Shown here piece after piece: positions 23,627-35,310 of a DNA stretch of 64,000 nt. Made by a program: the position numbers and the translations under genes. The stretch is from contig OZ218953.1 of assembly GCA_965112735.1 (NCBI GenBank), forward strand, positions 2,542,001 to 2,606,000. The letters are read 5' to 3'. Origin of the DNA: Phaeosaccion multiseriatum (taxonomy: Eukaryota; Ochrophyta, other classes). Within the stretch, counting starts at the first letter, position 1. Every line of letters begins with the position of its first letter. The notes below the pieces were generated by a model, which was given only the letters and a program-made list of their open reading frames with translations, made no database searches and was not told the origin of the DNA.

Positions 23627-25511
23627 ATGAGCTCGTCAGCTCAGCCTGAGACCGGGGTGAAACTGGAAGACTGTTGTGTGACGAAAAGCAGCAGCGCCGG
23701 CAGCGGCAGCACCACGGCAAGGAGGGGGTGCGGCTATGATTTAGAGCCGCCCCCTCTCCCGCCCGCTATCTTCATTGCGGCTCCTTCGACAGCGCCGTCG
23801 CAGAGCAGAGGGACATCCCATGTTCCGAACAAGAGAGGCCGGCCGGGTAGTAGTAGCGGCATGTCGATACCTGGAGGGCATTCAGCGGTGGGGGCTGGGG
23901 CTGGGGCGTCTGGACTGGGTGTGGCCATCACTGTGGCACTCTGCGCGGGCGTGATCTGCCGCCCGGTGAAACTCCGCCTCCCTATGCCTCCGCCGCCTCC
24001 TTTGGTCGCCGTTCCTGGAAGGGAAGGGGATTCTGCTTCCACGGGAAGCAGCAGTGGTGGTCGTGCTACTGAAGGCGACCACGATAAGGCTCCTGAGGGA
24101 GCCGGTACGTCCCCCATTGCCCCCCCCTCGTACGGACCATCAGAAGAAGCGTCGAATAGTGCTAGTGCTATAGCCACTGGCCGTGGCGATGGTGATGGCG
24201 GCAATGGCGAGCGCGAGGGCGATGCTGATAGTTTCCTTGGCGAAGAGGGGCACGTACTAGGAGATGATGCTGGCAACGGTTCAGGTACAGTGATTGGGTC
24301 CCCTCCTCCCATCCTGTCAGACTCGAGGAGGACCATCTTGATGCACAGGGTCGAAACCGTGCGCAGCGTCATGGTGGTGAGCTTCGGCAGAGGCCGGAGG
24401 GGCAAAGCGGCGGAAGAGCTGCGGGATTTTGCCAAGCAAGCAATGCGAGACGAGTTTCCAAGGGTGCGTCGAGCGGCCTTCAAACACCTCCTCCACGACG
24501 CCGAACAGGCCCAGGCGCTGACAGAGCTGTGCCGTCGGGGCCAACAGGCGCTGCTGGAGCACACGTGTTCCCTCAGCCTCATGCAGGAAGCGGAGCGCAG
24601 CGTGGCCGCCTTTGAGCTCAGCCTCATCGCCCACCGCGCAAGGAAGCACATTATTCAGACTGAACTTTGTCGCATAGCTCAGCGGGCCATGGGGACCCAA
24701 GACGCGCACTATCATCGTCATGATCATGATCATCATCATCATCATCATCATCAGCCTCCTCCCCCTGCGGTGACCGCTTCTTCTCCCGCTCTGGACGTGT
24801 CTCTCTCTGTCGAGGAGAGGGTTCGACACGATGGCGGGGACTCCTGTGGAAGGGGGCGGGCGCGAGAAGCAGGGGGGCGAGAGAGGGTGGGAAGGGGTGG
24901 CAGTGGGGATGGAGGTGGACAAGGCGAGAGCACGGACACGGGAGGCTCTGAAAGTAGAGAAGAACAAGAACAAGCACAAGAACAAGAACAAGATGAAGAC
25001 TCTCCTAGGAGGCCAGGCCGACAGGAAGGAGAGGAGAAGCGTCTACAGCCCGAAGAAAGGCACGCAGGCTCGGGCATCATGATCCACGCTGCAGGTAGTG
25101 TGCGAGGAGAGGAGACCCTGCCCACGAAGCAGCAGCAGCAGCGTCATCACGGGAACGACCACGGCCGCCACAGAGAACAAGGCCCTTCTAAGCAGCAGTT
25201 GGTGGTACAGCAGCATGATGATGATGACGACGATGACGTTCGCCAACGACCGAATGGCTCTCTCCACAAGAGTCCCGTCGCTTCCCCGCACACGCAGCGC
25301 CCAAGAGGAGAAGGAGAAGGAGAAGGAGAAGGAGAAGGAGAGATTGGTGTCCACAGGAGCGGCGGAGAGGGCGGAGAGAGCGCCACCGGTGGGCATGAGG
25401 AGGGCGGGCCTCCAAGTGGCGGTGCGGGTAGCAGCAGTGGTGAGAACACCCCCCCCTGCCCACAGAAAAGGAAGGGCCTCACGTCCAACGCTCCTCACCG
25501 TCGACGCTCCC

Positions 25512-25551
<40 letters not shown>

Positions 25552-25589
25552 TGAGGGGATGGCGCGACGGAGGAAGCCGACTCAGGACA

Positions 25590-25622
<33 letters not shown>

Positions 25623-26404
25623 CCTGCGGATCTCGGGAGATTCGTATCAACGGTTCTGATTGGAGCGACCTCTTCACATTGCCCCCCATTTCTCGAGAGA
25701 TGCTCAACGAATTGACGTCCTCCCTCGGCGGTGCCGCTGCCGCTTCGGGGTCTAGTAGCCCTCCACTGCGTTGTCTCCTAGCACAGCCCTGCGGAGATAG
25801 AGGAGGGGGTGTAGGAGGTAGGGGGGGAGGAGGACGAGGAGGGGGGGCACAAGTGAGTAAACGAGGCCGAGGAGGAGGAGGAGGAGGAGGAGGAGGAGGC
25901 CGGGAGTACGAAGGCCCCTTTGCGAAGCCCCAGGACCGTTCCGCGAGTGATCGTGACGCCCTGGACTCCACGGCAGGCAGCTATGGCAGCGTGGGCAGCG
26001 TGGAGAGCGTGGGGAGCATCAGTCAGGGAGACTTGGACATGCTGTCAGAGACCTTCAGTCGCGGCTTTGGTCGCTCTGCATCGTGGGATGATGGTGAGGA
26101 GGAGGAGGAGGAGGAGGAGGAGGAGGAGGAGGAGGAGGAGGAGGAGGAGGAGGAGGAGGAGGAGGAGGAGGAGGAGGAGGAGGAGGAGGAGAATGACCAT
26201 TGGCAAGGTGGTGGTCCTGTGCACAGTGGTCAACTCGGGCAGCAAGGAGGGGGGGATGAAGGACATGGATGCCCCCTGGGGTCGACTGGCACTGGAACGG
26301 GCACTGGCTGCGGATGCGGCTGCGGATGCGGCTGCTCCTCCCCAAGAGTGTTGAACAACAACGACAAGAGCAGCAGCAACAACAACAGCAACAACAACAG
26401 CAAT

Positions 26405-26465
<61 letters not shown>

Positions 26466-27191
26466 TACCCTCTCTCGGGGAGATGAGGAGCCGGGCTTTA
26501 CACGAGGTGCGGAGTAAGGGCTGCTCGTCGCACCCTCTCGTGCGTGACTTCATGTTGCAGTGGAGTGGTCGCATGAGGGACTGTAGGGACGGGTTGGGCA
26601 GCGACACCGCTCTACGCAAGACGCTCCGGGAGGTGTGTGCGTGTGTATGCATGTGTGTGTATGTGTGTGTACGTGTGTGTGTGTACGTGTGTGCGTTTGT
26701 ACGTGTGTACGTGTGTACGTGTGTGTGTGTACGTGCACGGTGCGTGTCCCCACCTCCCCTCAAACGTGTTCCTCTCTTCCTTCACCGATGAGCAGCTGCA
26801 CCATCCTATAGCGCTGGAACTACCCTCCCCTCCCCTCTCCTCTGACCCCCGCCCATCCCCCTTCCTCTCCCCTGCCTCTGCACAGGTGAAGCGCTCCGGC
26901 CCCTTGAACACTGACAAAGACGCATTCATCGCGCTGTCTCTCTCGGGCAGTGCAGTGATGGAGACGCGGGCCTTGCTTAGCGAGCCTAAGTTTCAGGAGC
27001 AGGTGCGGTGGGGTTGCAGTAGGGTGGGATGGGGGGAGGAGGGAAGCGTAGCTTAGCAGCCAGCTTAGCAGCCAGCCTGGCATAGCAAACGGTAGAGCAC
27101 GGGATACTGGATCATACACGAAGCAAGCAGAGACACTCACTGGCTTACTTTCGGGTCAGTAGACCTCAGCACAACACCGCATTCAGCTCTC

Positions 27192-27252
<61 letters not shown>

Positions 27253-28849
27253 CTTCTTCTCTCGACGCTCACTCTTGCTGCCTCCCTCCGTCTGGCAGGT
27301 GGCTCTGATGTCGAGATTGACCGACGAGGGGCGATACAGATCGATTCTAGAGCAAGAGCAGCCTCGCAGGGGGCAGCAGGAGCACCACCACCATCAGAAC
27401 CAGCAGCAGAACCGCCAGCCGCAGGTGGTGGTAAAGCAGGCGAAGCAGCGGCGCTATCACCCGCAGCAGCCGCAGCAGCCGCGGAAGGAGTCAGCAATGT
27501 CCGTGGTGAAGAAGGGATGTGTGCTGCAAGCTCTGATATCTCCTCGGGGTGGTCAAGAAGAAGGAGAGAGTGCGATGGGCCTTCTGCAGGGTATTGATGC
27601 CTCCTCTCTCCTGCAGTGCCAGCGGCCGAAGGAGGGAGTGGAATCGGTGAAAGGGCTCCCAGAAGGAGGAGGAGAAGGGGGGAGAGGAAGCGACGGCGAA
27701 ACGAGCGGAGGCGAAGGAAGAAGGGACGGGCGAGCCGAGGAGCGAGAAGCGATACAAGGCGTCGTTACAGAAGGGCGAGGCAAGTGTGCAGAGGGGGCAG
27801 ACAGGTCCGGCGGCGGCAGCAGCAGCCGTAGGCGGGACTGCGGCAACGATCATGGAGGGGGAGGGGGAGGGGGAGGGGAAGGAGGGGGAGGAGGAGGAGG
27901 AGGAGGAGGAGGAGGAGGAGGAGGAGGAGGAGGAGGAGGAGGAGGAGGAGGAGGAGGAGGAGGAGGAGGAGGAGGAGGAGGAGGAGGAGAAGGCGGAGGA
28001 GGAGGAGGAGGAGGGTGTGGTGGTGCTGTAGCGCATCGCCAGCAGCCGCAAGAGCCTCAGACTCTGACTACTTGTACTGAGAGCAGTCCGCCGCAGCAGC
28101 CTTACCACTGCTCCTGCTCGCCCAAACGAAGGCCCGTGGGGCAAGAACAAGCACCGCAGGAAGAAGAGCAGCACAAGCAGTTGGTAAAACAGCAGCAGCA
28201 TGTGACGAAGGGCCCACTTCCCCTCAAGTTGGGCCGTGGTGGAAGACGCCTCGACGGTGGGGGGCATCGAGAAGCGTTCTCGTTTGGGAGGCGCCGCAAC
28301 AAGCCCAACAAGCAGCTGAGGAGTACTCGACCTGGGGGGCACGGCGAGCGAGAGGGCCTTCGCGATGTCGTGGGGCAGAAGCAGGGTAGGCAGGAGAGGG
28401 ACAGCCTCATGCCGCGGATTCACACGGCCAAGGGATGGGTACGAAGCCTGCTGCTGGTTACTAAAGATGGAGGAGGTGGTGGTGGTGGTGGTGGAGGAGG
28501 AGGAGGAGGAGGAGGGAGTAGGGAAGATCCGGAGCTTGAGGATGGGGGGGGGGGCGGGAATCGAGAGAGGGGTAGCCGGCGGCAGAGCGAGGAAGGAGCA
28601 ACAGTAGCAGCTGTTGGCACAGCAGCAGTCGTACAGCTGTGCCCCAGCCGAGTAGCGGGGCCTGCGGAGCAGCTGCGGGGAAGGTTGCGAGGGTGCGGGC
28701 CGATGGGAGTCACGCTCACGGCCAAAGACATGCTTGCAAGCAGTCATGTGGGCAGCAACAGTAGTATAGGTAGCGGCCGACACATGGGCACAAGCGGCAA
28801 TATACAGAGGGCCCACAACGCCACGCTCGTCTCTCTCAAGGGGGTCTAA
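23627..28849 (+). CDS. Large low-complexity protein of unknown function
   Basis: Three exons in phase 0: 23627-26632, 26886-27002, 27299-28849; 1557 aa. A compositionally normal, mainly helical segment at about residues 233-355 (AAEELRDFAKQAMRDEF, AAFKHLLHDAEQAQALTEL, SVAAFELSLIAHRARKHI) and a second one spanning the exon 1-2-3 junctions (~950-1065) look like the folded parts. The rest is disordered and contains runs of His (24727-24753), Gln (25513-25551), Asp (25589-25622), Glu (26098-26190), Asn/Ser (26357-26463) and Gly (27856-28014). Two copies of the dispersed 20-bp element are read as QQLVVQQ and KQLVKQQQ. No signal peptide or transmembrane helix is seen. I do not recognise a family; helical repeats are possible. 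The exon structure is supported by consistent junctions but not by homology. Confidence 0.6.
25193..25214. repeat. Dispersed GTTGGTGATACAG element, copy 7
   Basis: Plus-strand CAGCAGTTGGTGGTACAGCA, one core change, read as QQLVVQQ in the low-complexity protein. Confidence 0.8.
26098..26190. repeat. GAG trinucleotide tract encoding about 31 Glu
   Basis: Uninterrupted GAG units inside exon 1 of the low-complexity protein. Confidence 0.9.
27856..28014. repeat. GGA trinucleotide tract encoding poly-Gly
   Basis: Almost pure GGA units, interrupted by a few GGGA, GAA and GCGGA variants, in exon 3 of the low-complexity protein. The register gives Gly on the sense strand; a one-base shift would give Glu or Arg. 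Confidence 0.85.
28175..28200. repeat. Dispersed GTTGGTGATACAG element, copy 8
   Basis: Plus-strand AAGCAGTTGGTAAAACAGCA, two core changes, read as KQLVKQQQ. Confidence 0.6.
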
Positions 28850-29203
28850 CTTTAAAATAGAAGTACCTTTCAGTATTTTAGACAAATTTTCTATTGTCTC
28901 TCTCTACGAAGACCGCTCCGACTGGCCTCAGAGCTGCAGATTGAGTGCGTGGGTTGGGGGGGGGGGTCGGTTTGGGTACAGCTTAATTAGGAAGAGTGGA
29001 TGGGGAACAACAATCTTACTTGTATGAGACGACAAATGACATCTCATCACAGGGAGGGGGGGGGGGGGGGGGGGGTCCCGCCCTGACCCGACGGTGGGAG
29101 CGGTGACGCCACACCGGCACGAGCGAGCGGCGAGCTGTTGACACCCCCACCCCACCCCAGCCCACCCCAGACCCGAGCTACTCCAGCTGTCCTAGCTACT
29201 CAC
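28850..29203. other. Convergent intergenic region with poly-G
   Basis: Short gap between two 3' ends. It holds AT-rich sequence (28850-28900) and a G run at about 29056-29075. No exon is seen. Confidence 0.5.
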
Positions 29204-29930
29204 CTACTGCCGCCGTTGGGCCTCCTCTCTGGCAACCTTCTCCCCCCACAGCCGCTCCTTCCTCTCCTTCCTCTCCTTCTCCTTCTGCGCCCTCTCCTTC
29301 TTCAGCTCTGTCGAGTTGAACACCCCGGAAGCCCCTTTGCCAAACACAGCCTTCCTGCCCGACACAGGGCGATGAACTTGGAGGTACACATTGAGCCACG
29401 CTGTGCCGAGTATGAGAGCGCCCTCGGCGAGAAACTCGTCGTCTTTGGTGGCGGGTCTGTGGACGAAGCCGTGCTTCTCCTCCTCGTAGGTTCTGGGGGT
29501 TGGGTGGGGGGGGGGGGGGTAGGGGAAACACAAGACAAGAGGAAATGGGAGGGATACAAGGGTGAGAAGTTGAGGGAGGGAGGGAGGGAGGGAGGGAGGG
29601 AGGGAGGGAGGGAGGGAGGGAGGGGCACCCACCCCTACCTACCTGACAATGTAGTCCTCCACGGTTTTGCTTTCAATGAGGGCCTTTTGCAGCTGCTTGG
29701 CGTCTTCGAAGGTGGCTCCAGGGATGACGTCTTGGCCTGCAAACACGGCGTACACCGGACAGGCGACATTGGCGCCCACGTGAGCCACGTCATATCTGAG
29801 CGAGCGAGCGAGCGAGCGAGGGAGGGAGGGACGACGTTGAGAGAGAAGCACCTGCCCGCGCCAACCCAGCAAGCAACCAATACAGATTCAAATTAGAAGG
29901 GTTGGTCCACATACATATGCACCCATACAG

Positions 29931-29964
<34 letters not shown>

Positions 29965-30226
29965 CTCGTGGGACAGAAAACCGCTACAACATCGGGCTGG
30001 ATCACTCCGGCGGCAGCTTCCTCCAACGCGCGGCCTCCTCCGTAGCAGAAGCCCACTACGGCGAGGCTGACGGGCTGGTACGCTTGTCGGGCCCACGCTA
30101 CTACGCGCCGAATGTCCGCGGAAACGTTCTCTGGGCTATGCTGGACGCGCCACTCCTCGTACGTTTGCTGTAGTGAGAGGAGGAAAGAGAGAAAAGAAGG
30201 GGGGGAGGGGGGGGTAAGTGGTAGTG

Positions 30227-30323
<97 letters not shown>

Positions 30324-32359
30324 CAGCAGCAGTAGTGGTAATAGTTGTGGGCAAGCACTCAGTGGTGTACAGAGGAGAAGTGGCGCCAAAGCCGCGCCGA
30401 GGACCACAGGCACGTCGGCACTTACTTACTCCTACATACCTTCTCCTTGTCTCCTCTCCAGGGGCGGCCTCTGAACAAGTCTGGCACGAGAATAACACTC
30501 TCCACGCCCAACGCCATGTCGTCCGCCACCTACAAGGCGGGGGAGGGGGGAGCAACAGGTCATGAAGAATCGGTGTCGAAATATGGAGTCGCGGGTAGGT
30601 ATATGTCGACAATCCGACAAGTGAGATGAGTGACACCAACGAGACAGACCAGCGAGAAGAACGAGACGAGAGCCCTGCCCACTCAGCCAGCCAGCCAGCC
30701 AGCCAGCCAGCCTGCCTGCCAGCCATCTTGCCCGTCCATTGACCATTGACGTAATACGACTCTACCTGAGCCAGGACTCGCTGCCCACCAAGGGCCAGTA
30801 GTCCCTATTTACCCATGAGCAGGGAAGCCCTTCCCTCCCACCCACCTTGCGCGTGACGGGGTCCTCCCAGCCCATGACATCGCTGAGCAGGATGGTGAGG
30901 TGAATCTCCGTGTCAGGGCTGATCTCTCCGGTGGTGCCCCAGTGGCGGAGCTGCTCCCTCTCACTTACCATGTACGCCGGTACCTCCAGACCCTAAAGAC
31001 AAGGCAGGCAGGAGGTGTCAGGGCAGAGGTTTCAAGGTATGGGGCTGAAGGCAAAGGCCAAGGCACACACACACGCACGGACGCACGCACACACGCACGC
31101 ACACACGCACACACACACACGCCATGAGACAAGAGATACACCCGCCAGCACTGCCATCACATCATCAGCGTGCCCCTCTTGTTTTTAGGGTGGAGGATGC
31201 TTTCTTCCCTCTCTCTCTCCCTCCCTCCCTCTGCCTCTCTCTCTCTCTCTCCCTCCCTCCCTCTCTCCCTATCTCTACCTCTCTACCAACCTCTGCACGC
31301 AGCCGCCTGCTCCTCAGCGAGGGGCTCTCTGACTTGATCTCCGGCGGAAACTCTTCGCTCCGCAGTCCCGTAGCGAACACGTGCTCACGCGTGAGCGTAT
31401 CCACCACCGTCCGCTCCTTCAGGGTCTCTGTCAACGCAGCGAGCGAGCGAGCGAGGTGTGCGGACAACCGGACACGGTGTGAGCCTCAACATCTATGTGT
31501 ACGCGTGTGTTTGTGTGTGCGTGCACAGGCAGGGGTGCCTGAGGGCCGGAAGGACTCGGGGGTGAACATCGCTCATCCCCCCTTCCTCCCTTCGGGGGTT
31601 CGTCCCATTGGTTGGAAAGAGTGGAGCAGTGCTCCGCATGCCCTGGAGCTACTCCCTCTTACTACAGCGCCGCCCACTTGCCCCTACCCCGCTGCTCCTA
31701 ACCTATGTCTGGGGGTAGTGCCTTCATATCAAGCCTCTTCCTCTTCTTTTTGCGCTTCGCATCCTCTCTCGAATCGGGCGTTACTCCATCGGATGAGGAG
31801 ATAAAATCTGGCAGATCCGGCTCGTTAATGTCAAACTCGTCCGGGTTGGTGCTGTGGAGAGAGGATGTGGAGGTGGAGGTCGAGGGGGAGAAGGAGGAAG
31901 AGAAGGCTGGCGGGGGGCACCGTCCTTCTACCCCTCCTGCTGCACATGCTCTCCTTCTCCCTCTCCGCCTGCTGCTACCGCCGCAGACAGCCTCGAGGGA
32001 GTCCAGGGAGGCGCTAGCCAAAATGAGATTAAAGTGGTCGGCGTATCTTTGTCCGTTTCTCGGCTGCTGCTGCTGATGTTGCTTGGCCAGGCTTGGCTGG
32101 TCCTGGCCACTGTTCAAGCTATTGCGACGAGCTGCTGCTGGAGTACAGCCAGGTGCGTTGTGCACAAGCGTGAACGACTCTGGGGGGGTGGGGGTCAGAG
32201 AGGTGGACGCGGGGAGAGAGGTTGGGATGACTACGTTTGAAGAAGCAGCAGCACTTCACACATTTATTCAATCAGTCTTCGAGTTGCCACCCCTTGCCTA
32301 CCTGCAGAGTGAACCACAAGCTGCAGTAGCAATGCAGCCTTGGCGAGGGACCTATCCAT
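29204..32359 (-). CDS. Dienelactone hydrolase family protein
   Basis: Eight exons: 32359-32302, 32179-31703, 31427-31291, 30992-30846, 30529-30440, 30167-29965, 29795-29643, 29492-29204; junction phases all agree, 517 aa. The alpha/beta-hydrolase core follows the family order: GLEVPAYM, ILLSDVMGWEDPVTRK, SVILVPDLFRGRPW, nucleophile elbow VVGFCYGGG (Cys344), FAGQDVIP (Asp393) and EEKHGF (His429), giving the Cys-Asp-His triad. Family members hydrolyse dienelactones and related esters; the substrate here is unknown. The first ~25 residues are hydrophobic (AALLLQLVVHSAESF), possibly a signal or plastid-targeting sequence. A 180-residue disordered, basic insert precedes the core, and a Lys/Glu-rich tail follows it. 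Exon 4 carries an internal perfect donor (GTAAGTGAG, near 30969), so a shorter splice form is possible. It lies 116 bp downstream of the JmjC gene on the same strand. Confidence 0.85.
30222..30322. repeat. AGT trinucleotide tract
   Basis: About 33 AGT units on the + strand, inside intron 5 of the dienelactone hydrolase gene. Confidence 0.9.
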
Positions 32360-32475
32360 AGCACCACTAAGAGCTGCAGCAGAGCAGCTTGAGCTTGAGA
32401 GGAGGAGAAAGGGTGAAGGTGGAGCGAGCCATCTGTGAGTATCGTTGGATGTACAATTGCTTATCTTACTCTGCT

Positions 32476-35169
32476 TCAAGCTGAGCAGCTTCTGCTACTG
32501 CTGCTACTGCTGCTACTTGTACTGGTGCTGATGCTGCTGCGCAGGCTGTCCAGCACCAGCTCCACGCTCCTCGGCTGCGTCAGAGCCCGAGCGACGTCAG
32601 TCGCGGTGACGATCCTTCTCCCACCTCCTCCTCCTCCGCCTCCGTTGCCCTCCTCCTGCTGCCCCCGCCGCCTGTGCCCCTGCCCCTCCTCCTCCTCTCC
32701 GCCCCCATCGCTCACGCTGTCTCGTTTCGAAGGGCAAAACGACTGCTGCAGCCCCGTATGGGTGGGCTCCTCCTCCTCGCAGCCGTCGAGGCTGACGGCC
32801 GCTCGCAGAAGGTCCATGGTGGCGTCTAGATCGAACAGCTCTTCAGTGGGGTTTAGCCACGACAGACCCTTCTCCTTCTTATCCATCTCCTCCTCCTCCT
32901 CCTCCTGCTCGCCGTTCTCATCACATACTTCTCTCCGCCTTGCACCTCGCTCCCTGGCTTCCTCGTCCCCCCCCCCCTCCTCCTCCTCCTCCTCCTCCTC
33001 CTCCTTTCTCTCCTTCTCCCCATCCAACAGAGGCCTGAGAACCGTCATGGTAAGCCGCACGATGGCCTCCCTCGCTCGGTCCTCTTGGTCCGACGCCACC
33101 TCCACCCACGTGTTGAGACTGAGCGAAGTGTCCTCCCCCGCTCCTTCCACAAAATGCCACCAGTGCTTGGGCACGAACAGCGCGTCCCCGGGGTGGAGCG
33201 TCACTTCGGATCGCTGGGCGAGAGCGCGGGGGAGCAGCGGAAAGCGAGCCGCGTAGTCTCCTCCTCCCTCAGCCGCCACTCTGCGCAGATCGACTCGGCT
33301 GTAGACGCTGGACTCTTCGTAGCTGGGGGGCGGGGGGGCAGCAGCACCAGCAGCAACAACAAAAAACAACAACAGCAGCAACAACAACAACAGCAAGAAC
33401 AAGAACAAGAACAACAACAACAGCAACAACAACAAGAACAAGAACAACAACAACACCACAATGAGAAGACCGAAACTGCGGCCAGTTCAAGCATCACCAC
33501 CAGGCCAAGACTTTGGGGGTCGTTGGGCTCTTTTTGTGTTGTCGCTACATGCTATCTATGGGGAAAAGTCAGAGATGCTCACCATCACCGTTATGCCTTG
33601 CTATATACCCACGATACCCACGGAACGCGTGACGGATACTCACGGAATGCGTGACGGATAGAGTGCGTCCGAGGCCTCCGGCGGAAAGAGGGTCCATCGC
33701 TTGGCTCCGCTCAGCTGAGCGACCTTGGGAAAGAATGGAATGGACAGGGACGAGGACGCAAGGACGGGCAGCGATGGGGGGCGTCCAGAGGAAGGGAGAA
33801 GTCAACTCTCTTGCTGCGCTGCTTACTCACAGTCCCCTCTTTCGTCTTCACATACGTGCACCCACGTATGTACTACCCCACCCCTCTGTTTTGCAATCAA
33901 AAAGACAAGAGCAAAGGAGTGGGAAGAGAGGGAGAGAGAGTGTGTGTGTATGGGTAAAAACTACTGACTGACCAAGTTGACGCCATAGCAGTCGTAGTGC
34001 AGAGGTGTGTGCACCCCCGCCGAGCCCATCCACAGAGTCGACTCCTCCACCCCGTGACTGCACCCCAGCAGGCTCCAGTCGACGGCCTCCTCGAGTGCTC
34101 GTCTGCACACCTCGCCTGCTTGTGCTGCGGCGCTCTGCGACCTCCCCCTCTTGCGTGTCCTCTGCGCCTGCTTTGGCCTCTCCGCCGCCTCTAGTGCTTC
34201 TCCTCGTCCCCCTTCTCCCCCTTCTCCTCCTCCTCCTCCTCCTCCTCCTCCTCCTCCTCCTCCTCCTCCTCCTCCTCCTCCTCCTCCTCCTCCTCCTCCT
34301 CCTCCTCCTCCTCCTCCTCCTCCTCCTCCTCCTCCTCCTCCTCCTCCTCCTCCTCCTCCTCCTCCTCCTCCCCAACCTTCTCCTTCTTCCTGCCCCTGCT
34401 CCTCGTCACCATGGGCATGGCCTCCTCCCCCCTCCCCTTCACCCGCTTCCTCAGGAAACAGCTCCTATGAAACAGGGAGGTGGTGAGGGAGAGATTGCAA
34501 GAACGTAAGAAGCAGCCGTGAACAAGGCAAGGGGGAGGAGGAGATGGAAGGAAAGGCCATCTTTCCGGGAAAAAGCGAGGCTGGGGAAGGCGGGTATTCC
34601 TCTGTGTACCTACGCACCGCGACGTGTTTGTAGTCGGCGTAGGCCCAATAATCCTTTCTGTCGAAGCCGGCGAAGCCCCCCTCTCTTGTCCCCCCTATCC
34701 ACAGGGCAAAGTCCCGAAAGCTGGCTCGCACCGACTGGCACTCCCCCTCCCACACACAGCGGTGAGGTGTGCGGCGGTGCACGCGCCATGTAGTGACAGC
34801 GTCCATGGCCCTGGACCCGCCAAGGAGCTGCGCCGGGAGTGTGGGTGGGAGGAACTTTTTTTAACCAAAGAAGACGAGACTGGGATGGGAGGAAATGTGC
34901 AGTCAACTTACGTCGAACGCCGCAACCTGGGATTGGCATTGCTGCCCTAGACTCTCCATTTCTTCCTTGAAGTCCTCTCCCTGCTGCTCTTCTTCCTCTT
35001 CATTCTTCTCCTCTTTATTTTTTCCCACTCCCTCCCGGAAAATACCTTTCAAGAGCACAGGCTGCGGGCTGGCGAGATTCAAAACGTCGGAAAAGAAGCT
35101 GACCATCACATCTGTGGCTTCCACCACGCGTATGCCCGCTGTGCTAGCTGCTATTGCTATCGGCTTCAT
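32476..35169 (-). CDS. JmjC-domain protein, HSPBAP1-like
   Basis: Five exons: 35169-34912, 34827-34618, 34464-33973, 33723-33644, 33322-32476; 628 aa with consistent phases. Family landmarks in order: PVLLKGIF, YWAYADYKHVAELFPEE, STLWMGSAGVHTPLHYD (iron ligands His312 and Asp314), VAQLSGAKRWTLFPPE, and HPGDALFVPKHWWHFVE (third ligand probably His403). This places it with cupin-8/JmjC oxygenases related to HSPBAP1, which use Fe(II) and 2-oxoglutarate; whether it hydroxylates protein or RNA is unknown. A (GGA)49 tract inserts 49 consecutive Gly (residues ~188-236) between the DYKHVAELF strand and the HxD motif. The C-terminal third is acidic and low complexity and ends in a Ser run. The start is the first ATG in frame. 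Exon 4's donor lies in a 22-bp tandem duplication. Confidence 0.88.
33619..33660. repeat. 22-bp tandem duplication spanning a splice donor
   Basis: Two near-identical copies (CACGGAACGCGTGACGGATA and CACGGAATGCGTGACGGATA) sit head to tail. On the minus strand each holds a possible donor, GTGGGTATC and GTGAGTATC, 22 nt apart; the latter keeps the JmjC frame. Confidence 0.75.
34223..34371. repeat. CTC/GGA tract encoding 49 Gly in the JmjC gene
   Basis: Uninterrupted triplets on the + strand; counting codons from the flanking TGG codon shows the frame is kept on both sides, so the tract can be translated as exon. Confidence 0.9.
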
Positions 35170-35310
35170 ATTACATGATTCATCCCCCCCCACCGAGATC
35201 CCACCGATCCCCACCTCGCGACCAGGTGAACGGGATTAGATTGCTAAAAGTAGTGTTCCTTCAAATTCTTCATACACGCGTCGTTGCCGTGGGGTAATAC
35301 GTCCAGGCTT
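35170..35310. promoter_or_regulatory. Candidate bidirectional promoter, JmjC gene / small plastid protein
   Basis: Only 141 bp between two divergent ATGs. Such spacing leaves room for one shared nucleosome-free region; no specific box is identified. Confidence 0.45.

Noticed and set aside
27491-28885. 464-codon minus-strand open frame rich in Ser
   Set aside because: Antisense reading of the GGA tract and Gln-rich exon of the low-complexity gene; no normal-complexity segment of its own.
33848-34375. Poly-Arg open frame on the minus strand
   Set aside because: It is the same strand but another register of the JmjC exon; only the Gly register joins both conserved flanks.
29204-35169. Operon-like pairing of the dienelactone hydrolase and JmjC genes
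   Set aside because: They are tandem with 116 bp between them, but both are multi-exon nuclear genes with their own starts; no pathway link is evident.
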